From Candidatus Micrarchaeia archaeon (GTDB lineage: Archaea > Micrarchaeota > Micrarchaeia > Anstonellales > Bilamarchaeaceae): DNA of 10,399 nt. Each line of letters opens with the position of its first letter. Within the stretch, counting starts at the first letter, position 1. Below are positions 6,606 to 10,399 of the stretch, in pieces. Under the pieces are notes generated by a model that made no database searches, was not told where the DNA came from, and saw only the letters and a list, made by a program, of their open reading frames with translations. The DNA is taken from NCBI GenBank assembly GCA_041650355.1, contig JBAZLI010000029.1:1-10399 (forward strand). Reading direction: 5' to 3'. A program made the position numbers and the translations under genes.

Positions 6606-6784
6606 TGCAGACCTGCCACTGGTGCGGAGACGCAATTTCGGGAAAACCTCTCTGGCGCACGAATCCTTGGGATGATGACGTGCGCTGGTTTGCCTTCTGT
6701 TCGGAAGATTGCTATTCCTCTTGGAAAGAGGATTGGCGCGCAGTCATCAGACACGCGAGACACGAACGCTTGGGGGCGATATGA
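6605..6784 (+). CDS. Small treble-clef (TRASH-like) zinc protein
   Basis: A 59-aa protein with four cysteines in a CxxC - x25 - CxxxC arrangement: TCHWCGD at the start and FCSEDCYSSW at 32-40. The FCSxxC-x-SxW end is typical of TRASH/MYM-type treble-clef zinc sites, which bind metal or support protein and nucleic-acid contacts. The remainder is Trp- and Arg-rich. ATG 6605 shares one base with the previous stop (TGATG), and the stop overlaps the next ATG (ATGA), so it lies within a continuous overlap chain, strong support for a gene this short. Confidence 0.65.
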   Translation: MQTCHWCGDAISGKPLWRTNPWDDDVRWFAFCSEDCYSSWKEDWRAVIRHARHERLGAI

Positions 6785-7041
6785 TGGTGAAAACAAACGC
6801 ACGCAAGAGGGGCAGGAAGAAGCCCAAGATCATGGAGGAGATTCTGATACCTCCTCCGCATGATCTCCAGCCACAGCCCGAATCTGACCACCAGGGCGCA
6901 GGATTCGAGCTGCGTGTCAATCTGACAACTGGTGAGGTTGGCTGCGCTGGTCGGGATGGGAAGCTCGTTCGGAAGACTACGCTGGCTCTCGTTCGGAAAA
7001 TTCAGGAACATCGGTTCTACGATTTTCGGATGTATCGGTAG
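6781..7041 (+). CDS. Small basic hypothetical protein
   Basis: An 86-aa protein. Two adjacent ATGs (6781, 6784) overlap the stop of the zinc protein. The N-terminus is strongly basic (KTNARKRGRKKPK), followed by a proline-rich segment (PPPHDLQPQPESD) and a compact C-terminal part with strands FELRVNLTTGEVGCAGRDGKLVRKTT and a helix ALVRKIQEHRFYDF. The basic arm suggests nucleic acid binding. No family recognised. Confidence 0.55.
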   Translation: MMVKTNARKRGRKKPKIMEEILIPPPHDLQPQPESDHQGAGFELRVNLTTGEVGCAGRDGKLVRKTTLALVRKIQEHRFYDFRMYR

Positions 7042-7049
7042 GTGTTCGC

Positions 7050-7256
7050 ATGAAAACCTCCTGCATGATTGAAGGATGCACGCGCAAGGCAGTCCATAAG
7101 CTACTGGTTGAGGGAGAAGTGATAGGGTATTACTGCCAGCACCACGCAGAAGACTTCTCCAGATTCCTTCAAATGGAGTCCAGCCCATCATACGGAAGTT
7201 TTCATTATACACGGCATGGCACCAAAATGTCTTCTCGTGCTATTATATATGGTTAG
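7050..7256 (+). CDS. Small zinc-finger-like hypothetical protein
   Basis: A 68-aa protein. Cys5, Cys10, Cys29 and His31/His32 in CMIEGC...YYCQHHAEDF form a plausible C-x4-C / C-x2-H zinc site, like short zinc fingers frequent in archaeal viruses and plasmids. GGTAGGTG lies 5-12 bases before the ATG. It is the last gene of the plus-strand train and precedes the GC-rich stem-loop. No further function can be read. Confidence 0.55.
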   Translation: MKTSCMIEGCTRKAVHKLLVEGEVIGYYCQHHAEDFSRFLQMESSPSYGSFHYTRHGTKMSSRAIIYG

Positions 7257-7298
7257 ATGTTTTGCGGATTGGAAAAGTTCCGAACACTTTGTTTTGAT

Positions 7299-7352
7299 GG
7301 CTCAATCGAGCCGAACGTGCGGGCGCGCGCCCGCGCGCGCTCGAACCGAGCC
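7299..7352. repeat. GC-rich compound stem-loop
   Basis: The outer arms GGCTC-aa-TCGAGC (7299-7311) and GCTCGA-acc-GAGCC (7339-7352) pair over 11 bp with a small internal loop. Inside lies the perfect 16-bp palindrome GCGGGCGCGCGCCCGC (7319-7334). It lies in the 156-bp gap after the zinc-finger gene and before the second recombinase. It could be a terminator, an origin structure or a recombinase target. It stands out in base composition from the flanking AT-rich DNA. Confidence 0.55.
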
Positions 7353-7380
7353 AGGGTGTCTCTTTTCCAGCTTGACAAAA

Positions 7381-7396
7381 TAGATAAATGATAAAG
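7381..7396 (+). promoter_or_regulatory. TATA-like region of the second recombinase gene
   Basis: TAGATAAATGATAAAG is the AT-rich stretch ending 16 bp before ATG 7413. Its first TATA-like word is centred about 28 bp upstream, fitting a short-leader or leaderless transcript. Confidence 0.4.
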
Positions 7397-7412
7397 TAGG
7401 GGGTTGGTTTTC

Positions 7413-8132
7413 ATGGAAGAAGAAAAGGAAAAGGGAGCCGAGGCGTCCCTCAAACTTGTCAATACACCAAGCGAATCGTCAAGCATCCAGCTCCCCCAGT
7501 TTGAGGCACGGGAGGAGGCTGGGCAGCTCCAGGTCAAGCGCAAGAAGCCCGACCAGGTCAATCAGTCCAGCGACTTCTGGCTCAAGCAGGAGGATGTCCT
7601 CAAGCTCATCGGCTCCGCGCGGAGCCTGCGCGACCGCTGCATCCTCAAGCTCCTCTACTTTGGCATGCTGCGCAGGAACGAAGCCCGCAGCCTGCGGATT
7701 GAGGACATCGACTTTCCCAGGCACAGGCTCAACCTCCACATCACGAAGCGCAGCAAGCCGCGCAGCGTCCCAATAACCGAGCCTGGAGTCTTTGACGATC
7801 TGCGCCTCTACCTGGAGAAGCGGGCGACTGGCTGGGTGTTCGTCTCCAAGTCCAAGGATGGCAGGCTCTCCAACACCGCGATAAACGACATCGTGGGGCT
7901 GACCGCGCAGCTCGCGGGCATAGCGAATCCGAACCCGAGGCTGCGCAAGCTCAACCCCCACATCCTGCGCCACTCCTTCGCGCGCCACCTGCGCAGGCAG
8001 AGTCCGCCCATTGCAATCGAGGTCTTGCAGAAGCTCCTCGGGCATAAGAGCGTCAGCACGACCATGAACATCTACGCAAGCGCCGACCTGGACTTCATGG
8101 AGGAGGAGCTGAAGAGGTGTTCATCGAGATGA
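7413..8132 (+). CDS. XerA-type tyrosine recombinase
   Basis: A 239-aa recombinase with the full catalytic set: Arg87 (LRRNEARSL), Lys112 (ITKRSK), His183 and Arg186 (HILRHSF), His211 (LLGHKSVSTT) and nucleophile Tyr221 (MNIYASAD). The N-terminal 45 residues are acidic and probably disordered. Only about 60 residues precede the catalytic domain, so the usual core-binding SAM-like domain is short or missing compared with 280-300-aa archaeal XerA. That could mean a shortened protein that acts with a partner, or an invertase or resolvase rather than the tRNA integrase. ATG 7413 is chosen over TTG 7404 because of the upstream TATA-like region. Its stop overlaps the next membrane gene (ATGA). Confidence 0.85.
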   Translation: MEEEKEKGAEASLKLVNTPSESSSIQLPQFEAREEAGQLQVKRKKPDQVNQSSDFWLKQEDVLKLIGSARSLRDRCILKLLYFGMLRRNEARSLRIEDIDFPRHRLNLHITKRSKPRSVPITEPGVFDDLRLYLEKRATGWVFVSKSKDGRLSNTAINDIVGLTAQLAGIANPNPRLRKLNPHILRHSFARHLRRQSPPIAIEVLQKLLGHKSVSTTMNIYASADLDFMEEELKRCSSR

Positions 8133-8353
8133 AGCCGCACCACGTCAGGAAGGAGATCGAGAGCTACCAGCGCTTCAGCCGCAAGCTCGTCCTCACCAAC
8201 ATCTTCAGCATCGTCCTCTCTGGCGCTCTGACTGCCCTGGTGAAGGAGCTGGTCGGCGGGGCTGCTCCTATCTTCCCCACCTGGATGTTCGCATGCCTTG
8301 AGATCACCCTTGCTTCGCTCGGGCTCTTCTGGCTCACGAAGAACGTGAAGTGA
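8129..8353 (+). CDS. Small two-helix membrane protein
   Basis: A 74-aa protein starting at ATG 8129 inside the recombinase stop, nine bases after GAAGAGGTG. A basic amphipathic N-terminus (residues 1-22) precedes two hydrophobic spans, VLTNIFSIVLSGALTALV (about 24-42) and WMFACLEITLASLGLFWL (about 54-71), ending with basic TKNVK. Both ends are therefore predicted in the cytoplasm. No family recognised. It is co-transcribed with the recombinase and converges with the minus-strand membrane gene without a gap. Confidence 0.65.
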   Translation: MKPHHVRKEIESYQRFSRKLVLTNIFSIVLSGALTALVKELVGGAAPIFPTWMFACLEITLASLGLFWLTKNVK

Positions 8354-8521
8354 TCAGTCCTTCTTTCTTGAGAAGAATATCCAGGCGACGATGAGTATGG
8401 GGAGGAAAAGGATCTTGCCCGCATTCTCTGGAGACATCCCGAGCAGGAAACTCAGGGCAATCGAGCCGAAGAACGCCGTCAGCCCAGACTGGAGCAGGAC
8501 GTCGGTCGTTTTCTTTTCCAC
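8354..8521 (-). CDS. Small two-helix membrane protein (GTG start)
   Basis: A 55-aa protein. From GTG 8521 it reads MEKKTTDVLL, then two hydrophobic spans at about 12-29 and 36-50, then SRKKD. The alternative ATG at 8523 is in another frame and stops after 14 codons. A GGTGGT precedes the GTG. It lies nine bases after the stop of the upstream minus-strand membrane gene, so the two form an operon. Charged ends and paired helices suggest a hairpin membrane protein with both ends inside. No family recognised. Confidence 0.55.
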   Translation of the reverse strand: MEKKTTDVLLQSGLTAFFGSIALSFLLGMSPENAGKILFLPILIVAWIFFSRKKD

Positions 8522-8530
8522 ATTACCACC

Positions 8531-8911
8531 TCAGTCTTCCAGGGAGATGAGATACTCCACTGCCTTGTAGAGCGGAGGGAGAGCTGCGAGCAGGGTGATG
8601 AACGAGACATACGCCTTGCAGCCCAAGAAATTCCCCAACAGCATCAGCACCGTGTAGGGGATAAAAGTCCCGACCATGACGAGCGCGCCCTTTTCCAGGT
8701 ATTCCTTCTTCTTTTTCTTGCTCCTCGATTTTTTCACATAGTCATAGACGGTCATGCCCACCAGGAAGATGAACGCGAGGTAAATGAAAGCTGCGTCGAT
8801 GGCGTCAGAGGAGCCCGTCAGGTAGGCGCTGATGATCCCATACATAAGGGATAGGATGATGACGGCGAACATCCCCTTTAGCAGAAGCTCTTTCGAACAC
8901 ATGCACCTCAC
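8531..8911 (-). CDS. Four-helix membrane protein
   Basis: A protein of up to 126 aa with four predicted membrane spans (about 12-31, 39-57, 75-95 and 99-115). The middle loop is highly basic (KKSRSKKKKKE, 60-70) and should face the cytoplasm. The start is GTG 8911, about 25 bp from a TATA-like box, or ATG 8902; both are plausible. It is first in a two-gene minus-strand operon with the 55-aa membrane protein. No recognised family; the length and topology recall holin-like or small transport subunits, but no motif supports either. Confidence 0.65.
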   Translation of the reverse strand: MRCMCSKELLLKGMFAVIILSLMYGIISAYLTGSSDAIDAAFIYLAFIFLVGMTVYDYVKKSRSKKKKKEYLEKGALVMVGTFIPYTVLMLLGNFLGCKAYVSFITLLAALPPLYKAVEYLISLED

Positions 8912-8932
8912 CGCGCATTATTCTCAGAGCCG

Positions 8933-8940
8933 TTTTATTA
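8933..8940 (-). promoter_or_regulatory. TATA-like box of the minus-strand membrane operon
   Basis: On the minus strand this reads TAATAAAA, centred about 25 bp before GTG 8911. It lies in the divergent intergenic region that also carries the promoter of the pilin-like gene. Confidence 0.45.
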
Positions 8941-8995
8941 TGCTTCGCATGAAGCTAATGCACATCATTAATCCCATAATCAAAGTTCCCTTTTT

Positions 8996-9038
8996 TCACG
9001 TCGTAAAACTGCATTTTCCAGAACCTTCTCACGTCGTA
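8996..9038. repeat. Pair of 10-bp direct repeats in divergent promoter region
   Basis: TCACGTCGTA occurs at 8996-9005 and again at 9029-9038, 33 bp apart or about three helical turns, so both copies lie on one DNA face. The pair sits between the divergent membrane-protein operons and upstream of the plus-strand TATA box, suggesting an activator or repressor site. Confidence 0.4.
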
Positions 9039-9054
9039 GAAAGACAGGATTAGG

Positions 9055-9062
9055 ATTTAAAT
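9055..9062 (+). promoter_or_regulatory. TATA-like box of the pilin-like gene
   Basis: TTTAAATA is centred about 23 bp before ATG 9081. A start near 9085 would favour the internal ATG at 9126 instead. Confidence 0.5.
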
Positions 9063-9080
9063 AACCTGATTCAAATTCTT

Positions 9081-9386
9081 ATGCCAGCGGCACACGATCG
9101 GGTGTGTTTGCTGGAGTCGATGAGAATGAAGAACCTTCTTGAGAAAGACGTGCGCTGCGAAGGCGCAAGCCTCGGTAGGGGCATGAGCATCACGGAGTTC
9201 GTGATCTCCCTCATTGTGGTCGCCTTCGTGATCTACCTGGTCGGCATACCAGTGATCAAGACTGCGATCTCCAATGCCGCACTGACTGGGACAGACAAGA
9301 CCATCGCTGACGTCGTTCCGACGCTGCTCGGTCTGATGATGTTCCTGCTCTGCGCGAGGGGGCTCAGCGGACAGGTCGGAGGCTAA
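9081..9386 (+). CDS. Small membrane protein with prepilin-like signal
   Basis: A 101-aa protein. Residues 31-40 read LGRGMSITEF, followed by an unbroken hydrophobic stretch (VISLIVVAFVIYLVGIPVI). Gly34 before the break, Glu39 five residues after it and the charged leader fit a type IV prepilin peptidase site. A second hydrophobic span (about 78-91) follows, which is unusual for a pilin. Starts: ATG 9081, or ATG 9126 with GGAG nine bases upstream, which would give a more usual leader length. Two short hydrophobic helices with a cleaved leader also fit the plan of small capsid proteins of spindle-shaped archaeal viruses; that is only a hypothesis. It precedes another two-span membrane protein. 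Confidence 0.6.
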   Translation: MPAAHDRVCLLESMRMKNLLEKDVRCEGASLGRGMSITEFVISLIVVAFVIYLVGIPVIKTAISNAALTGTDKTIADVVPTLLGLMMFLLCARGLSGQVGG

Positions 9387-9440
9387 GCGCCATTCGCTTC
9401 TTGCCATGTTTGCTCTTGGTCGGAGGATTCGCGGACTCCG

Positions 9441-9794
9441 ATGACGTCCAAGAGCAGACCGTTTTTTCAGAACCTCTATAAAGCAAGCCGCCCATATACT
9501 CTTGTGGGTGGTGTGGTGAAAGACTTTTTCTCAAAGAACAAGCTCACGATAGTCTCCGCGATCCTTGTGCCTGCGGTCGTGGCAGCTCTGTTTGGCGCGC
9601 TTGCTGGCATCGAGATAACCGCTGGCGGTGCTTCAGTGAGCTTCAATGCCCCGCGCGCAATTGGTGGCGTCCTATCTATGGAGGTGCTGTTGCTTGCGTT
9701 CTGGCTGGCGAAGAAGCTGCATGCTGGGGCGCTCTCTGCACTTGGCAAGGGCAACAAGATAATGGACGAGAAATTTGGAAAGAAGAAGCCTTGA
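9441..9794 (+). CDS. Small two-helix membrane protein
   Basis: A 117-aa protein with a basic N-terminus (about 1-34), hydrophobic spans at about 35-56 (LTIVSAILVPAVVAALFGALAG) and 72-91, an ITAGGASVSFNAP loop between them, and a basic tail (KKLHAG...KFGKKKP). Both ends are likely inside. The ATG at 9441 is preceded by a small hairpin CGGAG...CTCCG (9421-9440) that contains the only purine-rich ribosome binding site, so translation may be controlled by it. A GTG start near residue 25 is an alternative. It is the last gene before the right end. No family recognised. Confidence 0.65.
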   Translation: MTSKSRPFFQNLYKASRPYTLVGGVVKDFFSKNKLTIVSAILVPAVVAALFGALAGIEITAGGASVSFNAPRAIGGVLSMEVLLLAFWLAKKLHAGALSALGKGNKIMDEKFGKKKP

Positions 9795-9895
9795 GCCCCT
9801 CATTCTCGAAGCAGTTTTGCCTCGGAAGGCAGCCTCCCAACATGATAAACAGTAAAAAGATAATCAATTTCTACGGCGTTAAAATTAGGGATTTT

Positions 9896-9903
9896 AAAAA
9901 AAA
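9896..9903 (-). terminator. T-run after tRNA-Glu
   Basis: Eight consecutive Ts on the minus strand begin seven bases after the tRNA 3' end. Archaeal RNA polymerase stops at such runs. This one is supplied by the inserted element and replaces the original run now next to the left copy (1373-1368). Confidence 0.5.
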
Positions 9904-9909
9904 GAATAG

Positions 9910-9923
9910 CGCTCCCATCGGGA
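9910..9923. repeat. attR: 14-bp core in the tRNA-Glu 3' end
   Basis: Identical to 1377-1390. In tRNA coordinates it covers position 60 to the discriminator 73, that is, the whole last exon, and it ends exactly at the T-loop intron splice site (9923/9924). Confidence 0.85.
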
Positions 9924-10128
9924 TTTTCATCCACCAAAAGCCTTTCTTTTGGGGGTTGAAAGACCTTTTCTGGTTAGAAAAGGGATTTCATTTGAACCCG
10001 AGTTAGAGCCTTTCTTCAAGCCTCCTTCAAATCGAAAAAGGGTTGTGAGAGGGCTCCGTCCTTGACCGGGATGTCCGGCTCGCGCCGACGCACAATCGCG
10101 TCGAAGTCAGCCACTAGACTATGGGAGC
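9910..10128 (-). tRNA. tRNA-Glu (anticodon CTC) with three introns
   Basis: Removing three insertions leaves a 73-nt cloverleaf. Exon 1 is 10128-10111: acceptor GCTCCCA, TA, then GTCTAGTGG. Exon 2 is 10065-10046: TCAAGGAC closes the D-arm, then GAGCC and loop CTCTCA with anticodon CTC at 10049-10047. Exon 3 is 10011-9991: A38, GGCTC, variable TAAC, TCGGG and TTCAAA. Exon 4 is 9923-9910: T, CCCGA, TGGGAGC and discriminator G. All stems pair fully apart from a three-pair D-stem. Introns are 45 nt (D-loop, ends ambiguous by a GG duplication), 34 nt (position 37/38) and 67 nt (position 59/60). The last has an ideal bulge-helix-bulge: helix TTCA/TGAA with bulges AAT on both sides. No canonical one was found for the second intron. 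No CCA is encoded. Confidence 0.85.
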
Positions 10129-10150
10129 GCGAATGGGATTAGCATCGAAA

Positions 10151-10158
10151 CGTATAAA
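10151..10158 (-). promoter_or_regulatory. TATA-like box of tRNA-Glu
   Basis: On the minus strand this reads TTTATACG, about 26 bp before the first base of the tRNA. The adjacent six-T run (10161-10156) probably terminates the preceding tRNA. Confidence 0.5.
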
Positions 10159-10170
10159 AAAGAGGGGGGG

Positions 10171-10222
10171 TGGGCCCGCCCGGGATGTCGTCGCCCGCTT
10201 CGCGAGCTGAAGATCGAACCGG
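10171..10222 (-). tRNA. tRNA 3' portion with T-loop intron (5' part not identified)
   Basis: On the minus strand a T-arm half (TCCGG, TTCGAT) at 10222-10212 is followed by about 28 extra bases and then C, CCGGG, CGGGCCC, A ending at 10171. Joined, these give the same T-arm and acceptor end as the copy at the right edge, which has no interruption. A terminator-like T-run follows. The matching acceptor 5' strand GGGCCCG is not found in the window, so the rest of the gene is missing, split, or lies in more exons that I could not resolve. The acceptor sequence suits archaeal Val, Ile or Lys tRNAs. Confidence 0.5.
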
Positions 10223-10392
10223 AAGTCTTAATGGGCCCGCCCGGGATCCGCTGGAGCTGCGGCTCCACCGTCCCGCCAACTTCTGCGAAGTTGACGGTCA
10301 AACCGTGAGTTTTGTGCTGCAAGACGGGGTTGAACCCTCAAGGGGATAGACGAGAAACAGGCTGCCCCTTAGGGAGTGGGCCCGCCCGGGAT
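10171..10392. repeat. Three copies of a 16-bp tRNA 3' end
   Basis: TGGGCCCGCCCGGGAT occurs at 10171-10186, 10232-10247 and 10377-10392, always in the same orientation. The first and last belong to T-arm/acceptor ends; the middle one has no recognisable T-arm before it. Between them lie hairpins, for example CAACTT-cgcag-AAGTTG (minus strand, about 10290-10274) and GGAGC-cgca-GCTCC. No coding sequence is seen in 10129-10399. Confidence 0.6.
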
Positions 10393-10399
10393 CGAACCG
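10377..10399 (-). tRNA. tRNA 3' end, cut by the window edge
   Basis: The minus strand reads CGGTTCGATC, then CCGGG, CGGGCCC and A, that is, an uninterrupted T-arm and acceptor 3' strand. The 5' part would be beyond 10399. Identity cannot be set. No T-run follows it, so it could also be a duplicated fragment. Confidence 0.45.

Larger units (their letters stand above)
1377..9923. mobile_element. Integrated element (integrative plasmid or small provirus) in tRNA-Glu
   Basis: The element is bounded by the perfect 14-bp repeat at 1377-1390 and 9910-9923. One copy lies in an intact tRNA and the other is a bare fragment, the usual footprint of tyrosine-recombinase integration into a tRNA 3' end. 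A tyrosine recombinase gene starts 78 bp inside the left end. The content is typical accessory cargo: two recombinases, small regulators, a replication-type AAA+ ATPase, zinc-finger proteins and small membrane proteins, with no housekeeping gene. Flanks are chromosomal (purLQ on the left, tRNAs on the right). It looks recently acquired or functional, since the main genes are intact and both ends are exact. Whether it is a virus or a plasmid cannot be decided here. Confidence 0.85.

Noticed and set aside
7319..7352. tRNA-like T-arm (GCTCGAACCGAGCC) in the GC-rich stem-loop
   Set aside because: No acceptor, D or anticodon arms can be built around it on either strand; it is one side of the hairpin.
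7479..8045. 188-aa minus-strand open frame inside the XerA-type gene
   Set aside because: It lies opposite a recombinase with a complete catalytic set; its sequence is a repetitive Leu/Glu/Val shadow.
9791..10006. 71-aa plus-strand open frame across the right end
   Set aside because: It crosses the element boundary and most of it lies antisense to tRNA-Glu introns and exons. It is chance.

Overview
The window looks archaeal. Several genes have a TATA-like box about 25-28 bp before the start codon with little or no leader, and others have GGAGGTG-type ribosome binding sites. The purine genes are separate purL and purQ, and a tRNA-Glu gene is broken by three introns. Multiple tRNA introns, including one in the T-loop, suggest an intron-rich lineage such as a DPANN/Micrarchaeota-like group or a Thermoproteales relative. 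That placement is inference; no marker in the window fixes the phylum.

Layout. 1-1337 is chromosomal purine biosynthesis: the 3' end of purL followed closely by purQ. 1377-9923 is an integrated element of about 8.5 kb bounded by a perfect 14-bp direct repeat. The right copy is the last exon of an intact tRNA-Glu(CTC) on the minus strand (9910-10128). The left copy is the displaced original 3' end, still followed by a T-run. 10129-10399 holds the tRNA-Glu promoter and pieces of one or more further tRNA genes, including three copies of the same 16-bp tRNA 3' end.

Inside the element, from left to right: a tyrosine recombinase with a zinc ribbon and a coiled coil (1469-2677); a convergent winged-helix regulator (2667-3362, minus); and a divergent promoter with two matching 17-bp operators flanking one TATA box. 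Next comes a plus-strand gene train: a ribbon-helix-helix protein, two tiny proteins, a small beta-rich protein, a 664-aa AAA+ replication-type ATPase with a Ser-Thr-Pro linker, a helical protein, a treble-clef zinc protein, a basic protein and a second zinc protein. A GC-rich stem-loop follows, then a second XerA-type recombinase coupled to a small membrane protein. Two minus-strand membrane protein genes and two plus-strand membrane protein genes, one with a prepilin-like signal, complete the element.

How it may work together (inference): the first recombinase integrates and excises at tRNA-Glu; the winged-helix and ribbon-helix-helix proteins control the switch; the ATPase replicates the excised form; and five small membrane proteins form a surface, virion or conjugation-like module. 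No large virion protein, packaging ATPase or known transfer gene is visible. The element is best called an undescribed integrative plasmid or small provirus.
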